This document shows, piece by piece, positions 33,493 through 33,514 of a stretch of 33,514 nt of DNA (positions within the stretch are counted from its first letter, which is position 1; every line of letters starts with the position of its first letter). A program made the translations under genes and the position numbers. This DNA comes from an uncultured Bacteroidales bacterium (GTDB lineage Bacteria > Bacteroidota > Bacteroidia > Bacteroidales > Paludibacteraceae), in the NCBI GenBank assembly GCA_946059305.1, contig CAMGMU010000017.1:1-33514 (forward strand). The letters run 5' to 3'. Under the pieces are notes generated by a model. That model saw nothing but the letters and a program-made list of their open reading frames with translations. It made no database searches and had not been told where the DNA came from.

Positions 33493-33514
33493 ATGATTAC
33501 AGTAAGCAATCTTG
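33493..33514 (+). CDS. First codons of a gene cut by the window edge (perhaps ABC-F ATPase)
   Basis: The ATG at 33493 lies 17 nt after the expected transcription start of the preceding promoter, in an A-rich context, and opens MITVSNL. That beginning is common in ABC-F ATPases (MITVSNL-S-x-x-FG), but seven residues cannot prove it. Confidence 0.4.

Overview
The window looks like chromosome from a member of the Bacteroidales (phylum Bacteroidota). The evidence is internal. Eleven gene starts are preceded by the Bacteroidota-type promoter TTG/TTTG - exactly 20 nt - TAnnTTTG. Most start codons lie in A-rich leaders without a Shine-Dalgarno. Families typical of the phylum are present: an Omp28-like lipoprotein pair, a DUF6029-like protein, a DUF4295 protein after rpmG, and a TonB receptor with a partner lipoprotein. 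No rRNA, tRNA or CRISPR array was seen. No whole insertion sequence was seen either.

Layout. (1) 1-4217, minus strand: tetR - tolC-like - membrane fusion lipoprotein - RND pump (pump cut by the window edge), a multidrug-type efflux operon. (2) 4617-5090: small outer-membrane beta-barrel protein. (3) 5130-5974: gene-free stretch full of interspersed inverted repeats. (4) 5975-7666: a 563-aa surface lipoprotein of repeated OB-like modules. (5) 7841-9394: infC-rpmI-rplT with a structured leader, an apparent ATA start for infC and a terminator. (6) 9414-14172: TonB-dependent receptor plus surface lipoprotein. (7) 14303-15654: dicarboxylate/cation symporter. (8) 15770-17803: groES-groEL. (9) 17877-18770: rpmB-rpmG-DUF4295 ribosomal operon. 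(10) 18788-22828: lipid kinase - MBOAT acyltransferase - DHHW/AlgJ-like protein, nearly gapless, likely an envelope O-acylation unit. (11) 22724-26194, minus strand: sugar kinase/RapZ-C fusion - MurU-like nucleotidyltransferase - EamA transporter, a probable cell-wall amino-sugar recycling operon. (12) 26254-31414: TlpA-like thioredoxin - DUF6029-like outer-membrane protein - Omp28-like lipoprotein - small lipoprotein - Omp28-like lipoprotein, with three CxxC proteins in one transcript. (13) 31611-33016: membrane-tethered helix-turn-helix protein, a repeat element, and a four-helix membrane protein. (14) 33017-33514: tandem and inverted repeats, then the promoter and first codons of another gene.

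The most unusual material is: two interspersed repeat families, each found both near 5.4-5.8 kb and near 32.2-33.3 kb; the infC translation start; the kinase/RapZ-C fusion operon; the CxxC lipoprotein operon; and a 105-bp antisense coding overlap at 22724-22828. All functions are assigned by reading motifs and recalling families; no database search was run.
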